Made by a program: the position numbers and the translations under genes | Notes under the pieces: generated by a model | Database searches by the model: none | What the model was told of the DNA's origin: nothing | Seen by the model: the letters and a program-made list of their open reading frames with translations, nothing else | From: Amphibalanus amphitrite | Taxonomy: Eukaryota > Arthropoda > Thecostraca > Balanomorpha > Balanidae | Assembly (NCBI RefSeq): GCF_019059575.1 | Contig: NW_024881564.1 | Location: 620,001 to 684,000, forward strand | Length of the DNA: 64,000 nt | Direction: 5' to 3' | Shown: positions 1 to 13,390 of the stretch, piece after piece | Layout: each line of letters begins with the position of its first letter | Position numbering within the stretch: position 1 is the stretch's first letter

Positions 1-287
1 TACCACTACCCCTACCCCTACCACTACATCTACCCCTACCACCTACCACTACCCCTACCACTACCCCTACCCTACCACTACCCCTACCCCTACCCCTGTC
101 CCCTACCACTACCCCTACCACTACCCCTACCCCTACCACTACATCTACCCCTACCACTACTACTACCCATACCACTACCCCTACCACTACCCCTACCACT
201 ACCCCTACCACTACCCCTACCACTACCCTTACCACTACACTACCCCTACCACTACCCCTACCACTACCCCTACCCCTACTCCTACCA
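1..287. repeat. (CCCCTAC/CCACTAC)n microsatellite
   Basis: Irregular mixture of CCCCTAC, CCACTAC and CCCTAC units with a few variants (CATCTAC, CTGTCCC). The complementary strand is a series of GTAGGGG/GTAGTGG runs with G-quadruplex potential. It belongs to the class D satellite unit and recurs at 1,005-1,091, 15,437-15,715, 16,728-16,965 and 17,977-18,345. Confidence 0.9.
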
Positions 288-1002
288 ACACCGCTGGGTC
301 ATGTCAGGTCACAGAATAATTCGTGCCATTCCATTGCCCTTACTCGATTTTGTCGGAAATGGCGCTTTGTGGCAAATGTGGCGCATTGCGGCAAATGCGG
401 CGCATCTGTACCTGTTGTTTGAGCATGCATCTTGACACCAAATTACACCCATATCGGACTATATTTGACAAAACTGTGCGAGTTGCGGCGAAAATGACGC
501 CCTGAGATAATTGTGGCGCATTGCGGCAAACGCGGTGCATTTGTAAACTCGTATCACAAACTGTTGCCATTCAACGAAAATCTACACAATCTCTCGCCAC
601 TATTTATTCAAATTAAAACTTGCCCATCCGCCAATGCGAGGTACTCGCCGCCGATCGGCATGGATTTAGTCCCCAAAGTTTGTCGACCCCGGCTCTCAAT
701 GAAGATCTACGAACCGATCAAAATTTCATTGGCGTTCTTCCAGCGCGCCCCACGCGCGAACCGTGCACCCCAGCGAGTCGGAACCTAGAAAAGGCGCTGA
801 CCCGGTCTATCACCTATAAGGTGTGCAAATTTCAACCCCCTACGATATACCGTCTGCCCTGTAGGCGAGTGGAATTGAACCCACTACCCATCCAGGATGA
901 TGCGCCTGGATATATTGCAGACGGTGCGAACTGCAATATATTGGGGAGACCAAGTGCGGACAGACAGACAGATGGATCCTGTTGAAATAGTAAGATAGAC
1001 AA
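1..1002. repeat. Class D satellite unit, left partial copy
   Basis: This unit is cut by the window edge. It starts inside a (CCCCTAC/CCACTAC)n tract (1-287), followed by GGGTCATGTCAGGTCACAG and about 700 bp of unique-looking sequence ending in GGATCC-TGTTGAAATAG-TAAGATAGACAA. The non-microsatellite part (about 300-990) is nearly identical to 15,730-16,420, so it is the same unit found on the right of the array. Open frames here also occur in the other copies with stops and shifts; I see no gene. Confidence 0.85.
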
Positions 1003-1807
1003 GCACCACTACCCCTACCCCTACCCCTACCCCTACCCCTACCCCTACCCCTACCCCTACCCCTACCCCTATCCCTACCCCTACCCCTACCAACACCGCT
1101 GGGTCATGTCAGGTCACAGAATAATTGGATCCAATCAGTACTAAAATATCAGACTTTAAGTGTTCCCAGCCCTGCCCCTATTCGTGCCATTCCATTACGC
1201 TTAATCGAATTTGTCGGAAATGGCGCTTTGTGGCATATGTGGCGCATTGCGACAAACGCGGCGCATTTTCACCCGGCGATTGAGCATGCATCTTGGCATT
1301 AAATTGTACCCTTATCGGGTCATATTTGACAAAACTGTGCGAGCTGCGGCAAAAATGGCGCCTTGTGACCAATGTGACGCATTGCGGCAAACGCGGTGCA
1401 TTTGTAAATTCCTATCACAAACTGTACCCATTAAGCGACAATCAACACATTTTTTCGCCACTTTTCATTCAAATTAAAACCTGCCCATCCGCCAATGCGA
1501 GGCACCCGCCACCGATCGGCATGCATTTAGTTCACAAAGTTTGTCGACCCCGGCTCTCAATGAAGATCTACGAACCGATCAAAATTTCATTGGCGTTCTT
1601 CCAGCGCGCCCCACGCGCGAACCGTGCACCCCAGCGAGTCGGAACCTAGAAAAGGCACTGACCCGCTCTGTCATCTAGAAGGTGTGCAAATTTCAACCCC
1701 CTGCGCCGTACCGTCTGCCCTGTAGGCCGGCTAAATTGCACCCACTGCACGGCGTGGCGGACAGACAAACAGACAGACGGATCCTGTTCAAATAGTAAGA
1801 TAGACAA
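1003..1807. repeat. Class D satellite unit with deleted head
   Basis: After GATAGACAAG the usual D head (GCGGCTGCGCCACTTGC and about 290 bp) is missing and the unit begins directly with CACCACTACCCCTACC (microsatellite 1,005-1,091). The normal D tail then runs to the GATAGACAA at 1,807. It joins the first class A unit at the same GACAA boundary that separates other units. Confidence 0.8.
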
Positions 1808-2604
1808 GATATCTTGGCTCGCTCCGCGTCGCTTTGGCCATAAAAAGATTCGGGAGAAAATTTGGGATGGAATGGTGTTTTTCCGGTGACGATCGGACGT
1901 CTAGAAGCTTTGATATTGGCGAAAAACTTGCTGAACTTGCAAAAGTACTTGGTACTTGCTTGGTACTTGCCAAAGTACTCGGTACTTGCCAAAGTACTTG
2001 GTACTTGCTTGGTATTTGCATAAGTACTCGGTATTTGCCAAAGTACTTGGTACTTGCTTGGTATTTGCATAAGTACTTGGTACTTGCTTGGTACTTGCGA
2101 AAGTACTTGGTACTTGCACTCGCGCTCCCGTTCCCCCGACTCTACTCCCACCCCTACCCCCTCGGGATAATTCCGGGTTCGTCGGGTAGGAAAACTTGCC
2201 ACTCTATTCCCCCCCCCCCCCCCAGAGCCATTTGGTATCGATCGGTGTTTGTCCGGTGTCAATCGGTCGTCAATAAGCCGAGATATGCACGGCGAATTAT
2301 TTCAATCGGCGCCGATCAGAATCTTCAGGACGGAGGTACCCACACTCATTCCTGGCCGTATCTCACTTTTCCGAGATCTACGTCAAACTACGTATTTAAA
2401 ACTACATATTCTACAGCCGAATCTTCACACTGGGGGTACCTCACTCACAATCGCACGTGATTCAGCCGCATTCCTGGTCAACGTCTAATGCTGAAGAGAT
2501 ATGTCTGTACGCAGATATCTCGCAGGCCCTAAGAGAAAAAGCTCGCTGCAAAAACTGAGCAATTCAAAAAACCCGCAATCCTACTCAAATGGATAATTAA
2601 ACAA
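1808..2604. repeat. Array unit 1, class A
   Basis: A-type head (GGCCATAAAAAGATTCGGG), then an AAAGTACTTGGTACTTGC minisatellite (about 1,945-2,117), a C-run, a segment beginning AGAGCCATTTGGTATCGATCG and the A-type tail. It is about 30 bp longer than units 2-3 through extra minisatellite copies and C-run length. Confidence 0.85.
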
Positions 2605-3369
2605 GATATCTTGGCTCGCTCCGCGTCGCGTTGGCCATAAAATGATTAAGGACAAAATTTGGGATCGAATGGTGTTTTTCCGGTGACGATCGGACGTCTA
2701 GAAGCTTCGATATTGGCGAAAACTTGCTGAACTTGCAAAAGTACTTGGTACTTGCTTGGTACTTGCCAAAGTACTCGGTACTTGCCAAAGTACTTGGTAC
2801 TTGCTTGGTATTTGCATAAGTACTCGGTATTTGCCAAAGTACTTGGTACTTGCTTTACTTGGTACTTGCGAAAGTACTTGGTACTTGCACTCGCCCCCCC
2901 GTTCCCCCGACTCTACTCCCACCCCTACCCCCTCGGGATAATTCCGGGTTCGTCGAGTAGGAAAACTTGCCACTCTACTCCCCCCCCCAGAGCCATTTGG
3001 TATCGATCGGTGTTTGTCCCGTGTCAATCGGTCGTCAATAAGCCGAGATACGCACCGCGAATTATTTCAATCGGCGTCGATCAGAATCTTCAGGACGGAG
3101 GTACCCACACTCATTTCTGGCCGTATCTCACTTTTCCGAGATCTACGTCAAACTACGTATTTAAAACTACATATTCTACAGCCGAATCTTCACACTGGGG
3201 GTACCTCACTCACAATCGCACGTGATTCAGCCGCATTCCTGGTCAACGTCTAATGCTTAAGAGATATGTCTGTACGCAGATATCTCGCAGGCTCTAACAG
3301 GAAAAGCTCGCTGCAAAAACTGAGCAATTCAAAAAACCCGAAATCCTACTCAAATGGATAATTAAACAA
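2605..3369. repeat. Array unit 2, class A (twin of unit 3)
   Basis: A 765 bp unit with head variant GTTGGCCATAAAATGATTAAGG. I see no difference from unit 3 along its full length, including C-run length, so the duplication is either very recent or an assembly duplication. Confidence 0.88.
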
Positions 3370-4134
3370 GATATCTTGGCTCGCTCCGCGTCGCGTTGGC
3401 CATAAAATGATTAAGGACAAAATTTGGGATCGAATGGTGTTTTTCCGGTGACGATCGGACGTCTAGAAGCTTCGATATTGGCGAAAACTTGCTGAACTTG
3501 CAAAAGTACTTGGTACTTGCTTGGTACTTGCCAAAGTACTCGGTACTTGCCAAAGTACTTGGTACTTGCTTGGTATTTGCATAAGTACTCGGTATTTGCC
3601 AAAGTACTTGGTACTTGCTTTACTTGGTACTTGCGAAAGTACTTGGTACTTGCACTCGCCCCCCCGTTCCCCCGACTCTACTCCCACCCCTACCCCCTCG
3701 GGATAATTCCGGGTTCGTCGAGTAGGAAAACTTGCCACTCTACTCCCCCCCCCAGAGCCATTTGGTATCGATCGGTGTTTGTCCCGTGTCAATCGGTCGT
3801 CAATAAGCCGAGATACGCACCGCGAATTATTTCAATCGGCGTCGATCAGAATCTTCAGGACGGAGGTACCCACACTCATTTCTGGCCGTATCTCACTTTT
3901 CCGAGATCTACGTCAAACTACGTATTTAAAACTACATATTCTACAGCCGAATCTTCACACTGGGGGTACCTCACTCACAATCGCACGTGATTCAGCCGCA
4001 TTCCTGGTCAACGTCTAATGCTTAAGAGATATGTCTGTACGCAGATATCTCGCAGGCTCTAACAGGAAAAGCTCGCTGCAAAAACTGAGCAATTCAAAAA
4101 ACCCGAAATCCTACTCAAATGGATAATTAAACAA
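3370..4134. repeat. Array unit 3, class A (twin of unit 2)
   Basis: Same length (765 bp) and apparently the same sequence as 2,605-3,369. It is the last class A unit before the switch to class B at 4,135. Confidence 0.88.
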
Positions 4135-5436
4135 GATATCTTGGCTCGCTTCGCGTCGCTTTGGCAATCAAAGTATGAGGGAGAAAATTTGGGATCGATT
4201 GGTGTTCGTCCCGTGTTAATCGGACGTCTAGAAGCTTAGATATTCACGAAAAACTTGTTGAACTTGCCAAAGTACCTGCCAGCTTACTGTATCACCTGCT
4301 ACTTGGTAATGTACTGAAAACTTGCTAATATACTGAAAACCAAAGTACTTGGTATTTACTTGCCTAAATACTGCAAAGAACTTGTTCCTTTCCGACGTTT
4401 AAATCAGACGTCTTTAGATGACCAAAGACTTTGCAAATATGCCTTGGTCTCAGATGGTTTCGATTTGTTTTCAATGAATTAATTACAATTTGAATTATGT
4501 TTGTTTCCAATTTGCATTTTGATTCACCTACCTATACTTTCTCACTTGCTTTTCGCGTCCTACCTATTCTGCGATTATTCCTGTTATTCGTGAGCCGGTG
4601 GGTGCTTATAATGCAATACCCTGCACGGTGAACAGCTTGCGAGTTTTACAGCGGTGCGATTGCTGGGGCTTATCGCTGACTGAAAAGGGTAAATACAGTA
4701 AATACAGATGGCTGTGTTGGATCCCTTTGCTTTTGCCCAACATTCAGCGTTGGAATTGTGGCTTTACCGTCCCTCTTATAAAAGTTATCTAACTTTTTGT
4801 AGCTTCGTCAGGTTAGACACGACGCGCGTGACCTCTGGCGGCCGCTGGCGGAACTACCGCGCACGGCCCGCACACGGGCCTGGCGGCCGCCAGTGGAACT
4901 ACTGCGCAGGTGGCAGCACCTGCCCGTGGAGAAGCGGCTGGCAATCGGCCGCCCCACTCCCCACCCCGCCCCCACCCAGCTGGCCGCCAGACCGTGGGAA
5001 CGACTCGGCTCAGCGCTGCCGGCCGCTGGACGGGGAAACCCCGCCACGCCGCCCGCCGCCCGACACACTGCCGCCGGGCCGGCCGGTGGAATTTTCCAGC
5101 CGTCTCTCCGGAACGGCGGCACCCCGCTCATCTTCGCACGCGCATTCAGCGGCGGCTTGTCGATTTTTCGAGTGTCGGCTGCCGATCTCCCGAGAGCCGG
5201 CCACCTGTCAGCCGCCGCTCGGCTCTGTGTTAAGCATATGGGGACGGCGAATTTCTCCCGGAGGGAAGCACCTCGCTCACAAAAGCACGTGAATCAGCCG
5301 CATTCCTGTGTGGCGCGCAATGCTGAAGAGATATGTGTTTCCGCGGGTATCTCGCAAGCCCTAAGAGAAAAAGCTCGCTGCAAAAACTCAGCGCTTCAAA
5401 AAACCCGCAATCCTACTCAAATGGATATTTAAACAA
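4135..5436. repeat. Array unit 4, class B
   Basis: B-type head (GGCAATCAAAGTATGAGGG). The A minisatellite is replaced by a divergent stretch (CAAAGTACCTGCCAGCTTAC), an AT-rich 400 bp, then a very GC-rich 500 bp segment with GGCGGCCGC motifs. The tail has GAACGACTCGGCTCAGCGCTG. This copy differs from units 5, 9 and 10 by more substitutions in its AT-rich part. Confidence 0.85.
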
Positions 5437-6740
5437 GATATCTTGGCTCGCTCCGCGTCGCTTTGGCAATCAAAGTATGAGGGAGAAAATTTGGGATCGA
5501 TTGGTGTTCGTCCCGTGTTAATCGGACGTCTAGAAGCTTAGATATTCACGAAAAACTTGTTGAACCTGCCAAAGTACCTGCCAGCTTGCTGTATCACCTG
5601 CTACTTGGTAATGTACTGAAAACTTGCTAATGTACTGAAAACCTGCCAAAGTACTTGGTATTTACTTGCCTAAATACCGCAAAGAACTTGTTCCTTTCCG
5701 ACGTTTAAATCAGACGGCTTTAGTCGATCAAAGACTTTGCGAATTTGCCTTGGTCTCAGATAATTTTGATTTGTTCCAATGAATTATTTGTAATTTGAAT
5801 TATACTTGTTCCCAATTTGTATTTTGTTTCACCTACCTATCATTTCTAACTTGTTTTAGCGTCCTACCTATTAAGCGATTACACATACGTTGAGAGAGCC
5901 GGTGGGTGGTTATAATGCAATACCCTGCACGGTGAACAGCTTGCGAGTTTTACAGCGGTGCGATTGCTGGGGCTTATCGCTGACAGAAAAGGGTAAATAC
6001 AGTAAATACAGATGGCTGTGTTGGATCCCTTTGCTTTTGCCCAACATTCAGCGTTGGAATTGTGGCTTTACCGTCCCTCTTATCAAAGTTATCTAACTTT
6101 TTGTAGCTTCGTCAGGTTAGACACGACGCGCGTGACCTCTGGCGGCCGCTGGCGGAACTACCGCGCACGGCCCGCACACGGGCCTGGCGGCCGCCAGTGG
6201 AACTACTGCGCAGGTGGCAGCACCTACCCGTGGAGAAGCGGCTGGCAATCGGCCGCCCCACTCCCCACCCCGCTCCCACCCAGCTGGCCGCCAGACCGTG
6301 GGAACGACTCGGCTCAGCGCTGCCGGCCGCTGGACGGGGAAACCCCGCCCCGCCGCCCGCCGCCCAACACACTGCCGCCGGGCCGGCCGGTGGAATTTTC
6401 CAGCCGTCTCTCCGGAACGGCGGCACCCCGCTCATCTTCGCACGCGCATTCAGCGGCGGCTTGTCGATTTTTCGAGTGTCGGCTGCCGATCTCCCGAGAG
6501 CCGGCCACCTGTCAGCCGCCGCTCGGCTCCGTGTTAAGCATATGGGGACGGCGAATTTCTCCCGGAGGGAAGCACCTCGCTCACAAAAGCACGTGAATCA
6601 GCCGCATTCCTGTGTGGCGCGCAATGCTGAAGAGATATGTGTTTCCGCGGGTATCTCGCAGGCCCTAAGAGAAAAAGCTCGCTGCAAAAACTCAGCGCTT
6701 CAAAAAACCCGCAATCCTACTCAAATGGATATTTAAACAA
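5437..6740. repeat. Array unit 5, class B
   Basis: 1,304 bp class B unit, close to units 9 and 10 (including the shared GTTGAGAGAGCCGGTGGGTGG stretch seen also in unit 9). Confidence 0.85.
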
Positions 6741-7748
6741 GATATCTTGGCTCGCTCCGCGTCGCTTTGGCAATCAAAGTATGAGGGAGAAAATTTGGGA
6801 TCGATTGGTGTTCGTCCCGTGTTAATCGGACGTCTAGAAGCTTAGATATTCACGAAAAACTTGTTGAACTTGCAAAAGTACTTGGTACTTGCTTGGTACT
6901 TGCCAAAGTACTCGGTACTTGCCAAAGTACTTGGTACTTGCTTGGTATTTGCATAAGTACTCGGTATTTGCCAAAGTACTTGGTACTTGCTTGGTATTTG
7001 CATAAGTACTTGGTACTTGCTTGGTACTTGTAAAAGTACTTGGTACTTGCTTGGTACTTGCGAAAGTACTTGGTACTTGCACTCGCCCCCCCCCCGTTCC
7101 CCCGACTCTACTCCCACACCTACCCCCTCGGGATAATTCCGGGTTCGTCGGGTAGGAAAACTTGCCACTCTACCCCCTCCCCCCCCACACACACACAGAG
7201 CCATTTGGTATCGATCGGTGTTTATCCCGTGTCAATCGGTCGTCAATAAGCCGAGATATGCACGGCGAATTATTTCAATCGGCGTCGATCAGAATCTTCA
7301 GAACGGAGGGACCCACACTCATTTCTGGCCGTATCTCACTTTTCCGAGATGTACGTCAAACTACGTATTTAAAACTACATATTCTAAGGCCGAATCTTCA
7401 AACTGGGGGTACCTCAGACCGTGGGAACGACTCGGCTCAGCACTGCCGCACGCGCATTCAGCGGCGGGTTGTCGATTTTTCGAGTGTCGGCTGCCGATCT
7501 CCCGAGAGCCGGCCACCTGTCAGCCGCCGCTCGGCTCTGTGTTAAGCATATGGGGACGGCGAATTTCTCCCGGAGGGAAGCACCTCGCTCACAAAAGCAC
7601 GTGAATCAGCCGCATTCCTGTGTGGCGCGCAATGCTGAAGAGATATGTGTTTCCGCGGGTATCTCGCAGGCCCTAACAGGAAAAGCTCGCTGCAAAAACT
7701 GAGCGTTTCAAATAACGCCAAATCCTAGTCAAATGGATATTTAAACAA
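6741..7748. repeat. Array unit 6, class C chimera (B head, A middle, B tail)
   Basis: B-type head up to ATTCACGAAAAACTTGTTGAACTTGC, then the A minisatellite and A middle up to GGGGGTACCTCA, then the B tail from GACCGTGGGAACGACTCGG. The B tail carries an internal deletion: CAGCACTGCCG joins directly to CACGCGCATTCAGCGG. Confidence 0.85.
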
Positions 7749-8757
7749 GATATCTTGGCTCGCTCCGCGTCGCTTTGGCCATAAAAAGATTCGGGAGAAA
7801 ATTTGGGATCGAATGGTGTTTTTCCGGTGACGATCGGACGTCTAGAAGCTTCGATATTGGCGAAAAACTTGCTGAACTTGCAAAAGTACTTGGTACTTGC
7901 TTGGTACTTGCCAAAGTACTCGGTACTTGCCAAAGTACTTGGTACTTGCTTGGTATTTGCATAAGTACTCGGTATTTGCCAAAGTACTTGGTACTTGCTT
8001 GGTATTTCCATAAGTACTTGGTACTTGCTTGGTACTTGTAAAAGTACTTGGTACTTGCTTGGTACTTGCGAAAGTACTTGGTACTTGCACTCGCCCCCCC
8101 CCCCGTTCCCCCGACTCTACTCCCACACCTACCCCCTCGGGATAATTCCGGGTTCGTCGGGTAGGAAAACTTGCCACTCTACCCCCTCCCCCCCCCCACA
8201 CACACAGAGCCATTTGGTATCGATCGGTGTTTATCCCGTGTCAATCGGTCGTCAATAAGCCGAGATATGCACGGCGAATTATTTCAATCGGCGTCGATCA
8301 GAATCTTCAGAACGGAGGGACCCACACTCATTTCTGGCCGTATCTCACTTTTCCGAGATGTACGTCAAACTACGTATTTAAAACTACATATTCTAAGGCC
8401 GAATCTTCAAACTGGGGGTACCTCAGACCGTGGGAACGACTCGGCTCAGCACTGCCGCACGCGCATTCAGCGGCGGGTTGTCGATTTTTCGAGTGTCGGC
8501 TGCCGATCTCCCGAGAGCCGGCCACCTGTCAGCCGCCGCTCGGCTCTGTGTTAAGCATATGGGGACGGCGAATTTCTCCCGGAGGGAAGCACCTCGCTCA
8601 CAAAAGCACGTGAATCAGCCGCATTCCTGTGTGGCGCGCAATGCTGAAGAGATATGTGTTTCCGCGGGTATCTCGCAGGCCCTAACAGGAAAAGCTCGCT
8701 GCAAAAACTGAGCGTTTCAAATAACGCCAAATCCTAGTCAAATGGATATTTAAACAA
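7749..8757. repeat. Array unit 7, class C chimera (A head)
   Basis: Same chimeric structure as unit 6 but with the A-type head (GGCCATAAAAAGATTCGGG), so head type and middle type reassort between units. Confidence 0.85.
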
Positions 8758-9765
8758 GATATCTTGGCTCGCTCCGCGTCGCTTTGGCAATCAAAGTATG
8801 AGGGAGAAAATTTGGGATCGATTGGTGTTCGTCCCGTGTTAATCGGACGTCTAGAAGCTTAGATATTCACGAAAAACTTGTTGAACTTGCAAAAGTACTT
8901 GGTACTTGCTTGGTACTTGCCAAAGTACTCGGTACTTGCCAAAGTACTTGGTACTTGCTTGGTATTTGCATAAGTACTCGGTATTTGCCAAAGTACTTGG
9001 TACTTGCTTGGTATTTGCATAAGTACTTGGTACTTGCTTGGTACTTGTAAAAGTACTTGGTACTTGCTTGGTACTTGCGAAAGTACTTGGTACTTGCACT
9101 CGCCCCCCCCCGTTCCCCCGACTCTACTCCCACACCTACCCCCTCGGGATAATTCCGGGTTCGTCGGGTAGGAAAACTTGCCACTCTACCCCCTCCCCCC
9201 CCCACACACACACAGAGCCATTTGGTATCGATCGGTGTTTATCCCGTGTCAATCGGTCGTCAATAAGCCGAGATATGCACGGCGAATTATTTCAATCGGC
9301 GTCGATCAGAATCTTCAGAACGGAGGGACCCACACTCATTTCTGGCCGTATCTCACTTTTCCGAGATGTACGTCAAACTACGTATTTAAAACTACATATT
9401 CTAAGGCCGAATCTTCAAACTGGGGGTACCTCAGACCGTGGGAACGACTCGGCTCAGCACTGCCGCACGCGCATTCAGCGGCGGGTTGTCGATTTTTCGA
9501 GTGTCGGCTGCCGATCTCCCGAGAGCCGGCCACCTGTCAGCCGCCGCTCGGCTCTGTGTTAAGCATATGGGGACGGCGAATTTCTCCCGGAGGGAAGCAC
9601 CTCGCTCACAAAAGCACGTGAATCAGCCGCATTCCTGTGTGGCGCGCAATGCTGAAGAGATATGTGTTTCCGCGGGTATCTCGCAGGCCCTAACAGGAAA
9701 AGCTCGCTGCAAAAACTGAGCGTTTCAAATAACGCCAAATCCTAGTCAAATGGATATTTAAACAA
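8758..9765. repeat. Array unit 8, class C chimera (B head)
   Basis: B-type head on A minisatellite/middle and B tail. It is close to unit 6, differing mainly in C-run length. Confidence 0.85.
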
Positions 9766-11069
9766 GATATCTTGGCTCGCTCCGCGTCGCTTTGGCAATC
9801 AAAGTATGAGGGAGAAAATTTGGGATCGATTGGTGTTCGTCCCGTGTTAATCGGACGTCTAGAAGCTTAGATATTCACGAAAAACTTGTTGAACCTGCCA
9901 AAGTACCTGCCAGCTTGCTGTATCACCTGCTACTTGGTAATGTACTGAAAACTTGCTAATGTACTGAAAACCTGCCAAAGTACTTGGTATTTACTTGCCT
10001 AAATACCGCAAAGAACTTGTTCCTTTCCGACGTTTAAATCAGACGGCTTTAGTCGATCAAAGACTTTGCGAATTTGCCTTGGTCTCAGATAATTTTGATT
10101 TGTTCCAATGAATTATTTGTAATTTGAATTATACTTGTTCCCAATTTGTATTTTGTTTCACCTACCTATCATTTCTAACTTGTTTTAGCGTCCTACCTAT
10201 TAAGCGATTACACATACGTTGAGAGAGCCGGTGGGTGGTTATAATGCAATACCCTGCACGGTGAACAGCTTGCGAGTTTTACAGCGGTGCGATTGCTGGG
10301 GCTTATCGCTGACAGAAAAGGGTAAATACAGTAAATACAGATGGCTGTGTTGGATCCCTTTGCTTTTGCCCAACATTCAGCGTTGGAATTGTGGCTTTAC
10401 CGTCCCTCTTATCAAAGTTATCTAACTTTTTGTAGCTTCGTCAGGTTAGACACGACGCGCGTGACCTCTGGCGGCCGCTGGCGGAACTACCGCGCACGGC
10501 CCGCACACGGGCCTGGCGGCCGCCAGTGGAACTACTGCGCAGGTGGCAGCACCTACCCGTGGAGAAGCGGCTGGCAATCGGCCGCCCCACTCCCCACCCC
10601 GCTCCCACCCAGCTGGCCGCCAGACCGTGGGAACGACTCGGCTCAGCGCTGCCGGCCGCTGGACGGGGAAACCCCGCCCCGCCGCCCGCCGCCCAACACA
10701 CTGCCGCCGGGCCGGCCGGTGGAATTTTCCAGCCGTCTCTCCGGAACGGCGGCACCCCGCTCATCTTCGCACGCGCATTCAGCGGCGGCTTGTCGATTTT
10801 TCGAGTGTCGGCTGCCGATCTCCCGAGAGCCGGCCACCTGTCAGCCGCCGCTCGGCTCCGTGTTAAGCATATGGGGACGGCGAATTTCTCCCGGAGGGAA
10901 GCACCTCGCTCACAAAAGCACGTGAATCAGCCGCATTCCTGTGTGGCGCGCAATGCTGAAGAGATATGTGTTTCCGCGGGTATCTCGCAGGCCCTAAGAG
11001 AAAAAGCTCGCTGCAAAAACTCAGCGCTTCAAAAAACCCGCAATCCTACTCAAATGGATATTTAAACAA
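9766..11069. repeat. Array unit 9, class B
   Basis: 1,304 bp class B unit, near-identical to unit 5, which points to recent amplification or conversion across an interval of about 4.3 kb. Confidence 0.85.
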
Positions 11070-12373
11070 GATATCTTGGCTCGCTCCGCGTCGCTTTGGC
11101 AATCAAAGTATGAGGGAGAAAATTTGGGATCGATTGGTGTTCGTCCCGTGTTAATCGGACGTCTAGAAGCTTAGATATTCACGAAAAACTTGTTGAACCT
11201 GCCAAAGTACCTGCCAGCTTGCTGTATCACCTGCTACTTGGTAATGTACTGAAAACTTGCTAATGTACTGAAAACCTGCCAAAGTACTTGGTATTTACTT
11301 GCCTAAATACCGCAAAGAACTTGTTCCTTTCCGACGTTTAAATCAGACGTCTTTAGTCGATCAAAGACTTTGCGAATTTGCCTTGGTCTCAGATAATTTT
11401 GATTTGTTCCAATGAATTATTTGTAATTTGAATTATACTTGTTCCCAATTTGTATTTTGTTTCACCTACCTATCATTTCTAACTTGTTTTAGCGTCCTAC
11501 CTATTAAGCGATTACACATACGTAGAGAGTGCCGGTGGGTGGTTATAATGCAATACCCTGCACGGTGAACAGCTTGCGAGTTTTACAGCGGTGCGATTGC
11601 TGGGGCTTATCGCTGACAGAAAAGGGTAAATACAGTAAATACAGATGGCTGTGTTGGATCCCTTTGCTTTTGCCCAACATTCAGCGTTGGAATTGTGGCT
11701 TTACCGTCCCTCTTATCAAAGTTATCTAACTTTTTGTAGCTTCGTCAGGTTAGACACGACGCGCGTGACCTCTGGCGGCCGCTGGCGGAACTACCGCGCA
11801 CGGCCCGCACACGGGCCTGGCGGCCGCCAGTGGAACTACTGCGCAGGTGGCAGCACCTACCCGTGGAGAAGCGGCTGGCAATCGGCCGCCCCACTCCCCA
11901 CCCCGCCCCCACCCAGCTGGCCGCCAGACCGTGGGAACGACTCGGCTCAGCGCTGCCGGCCGCTGGACGGGGAAACCCCGCCCCGCCGCCCGCCGCCCAA
12001 CACACTGCCGCCGGGCCGGCCGGTGGAATTTTCCAGCCGTCTCTCCGGAACGGCGGCACCCCGCTCATCTTCGCACGCGCATTCAGCGGCGGCTTGTCGA
12101 TTTTTCGAGTGTCGGCTGCCGATCTCCCGAGAGCCGGCCACCTGTCAGCCGCCGCTCGGCTCCGTGTTAAGCATATGGGGACGGCGAATTTCTCCCGGAG
12201 GGAAGCACCTCGCTCACAAAAGCACGTGAATCAGCCGCATTCCTGTGTGGCGCGCAATGCTGAAGAGATATGTGTTTCCGCGGGTATCTCGCAAGCCCTA
12301 ACAGGAAAAGCTCGCTGCAAAAACTCAGCGCTTCAAAAAACCCGCAATCCTACTCAAATGGATATTTAAACAA
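11070..12373. repeat. Array unit 10, class B
   Basis: Class B unit of the same length. Small differences from unit 9 include CAGACGTCTTTAG instead of CAGACGGCTTTAG, and CTAACAGG instead of CTAAGAGA in the tail. Confidence 0.85.
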
Positions 12374-13390
12374 GATATCTTGGCTCGCTCCGCGTCGCTT
12401 TGGCCATAAAAAGATTCGGGAGAAAATTTGGGATCGAATGGTGTTTTTCCGGTGACGATCGGACGTCTAGAAGCTTCGATATTGGCGAAAAACTGGCTGA
12501 ACTTGCAAAAGTACTTGGTACTTGCTTGGTACTTGCCAAAGTACTCGGTACTTGCCAAAGTACTCGGTACTTGCCAAAGTACTTGGTACTTGCTTGGTAT
12601 TTGCATAAGTACTCGGTATTTGCCAAAGTACTTGGTACTTGCTTGGTATTTCCATAAGTACTTGGTACTTGCTTGGTACTTGTAAAAGTACTTGGTACTT
12701 GCTTGGTACTTGCGAAAGTACTTGGTACTTGCACTCGCCCCCCCGTTCCCCCGACTCTACTCCCACACCTACCCCCTCGGGATAATTCCGGGTTCGTCGG
12801 GTAGGAAAACTTGCCACTCTACTCCCCCCCCCCCCCACAGAGCCATTTGGTATCGATCGGTGTTTATCCCGTGTCAATCGGTCGTCAATAAGCCGAGATA
12901 TGCACGGCGAATTATTTCAATCGGCGTCGATCAGAATCTTCAGAACGGAGGGACCCACACTCATTTCTGGCCGTATCTCACTTTTCCGAGATGTACGTCA
13001 AACTACGTATTTAAAACTACATATTCTACAGCCGAATCTTCAAACTGGGGGTACCTCAGACCGTGGGAACGACTCGGCTCAGCACTGCCGCACGCGCATT
13101 CAGCGGCGGCTTGTCGATTTTTCGAGTGTCGGCTGCCGATCTCCCGAGAGCCGGCCACCTGTCAGCCGCCGCTCGGCTCTGTGTTAAGCATATGGGGACG
13201 GCGAATTTCTCCCGGAGGGAAGCACCTCGCTCACAAAAGCACGTGAATCAGCCGCATTCCTGTGTGGCGCGCAATGCTGAAGAGATATGTGTTTCCGCGG
13301 GTATCTCGCAAGCCCTAACAGGAAAAGCTCGCTGCAAAAACTGAGCACTTCAAATAACGCCAAATCCTACTCAAATGGATATTTAAACAA
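12374..13390. repeat. Array unit 11, class C chimera (A head)
   Basis: Class C unit with A-type head and one additional CAAAGTACTCGGTACTTGC minisatellite copy. Its tail has GGCGGCTTGTCG, as in class B, rather than GGCGGGTTGTCG as in units 6-8 and 12. Confidence 0.85.
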
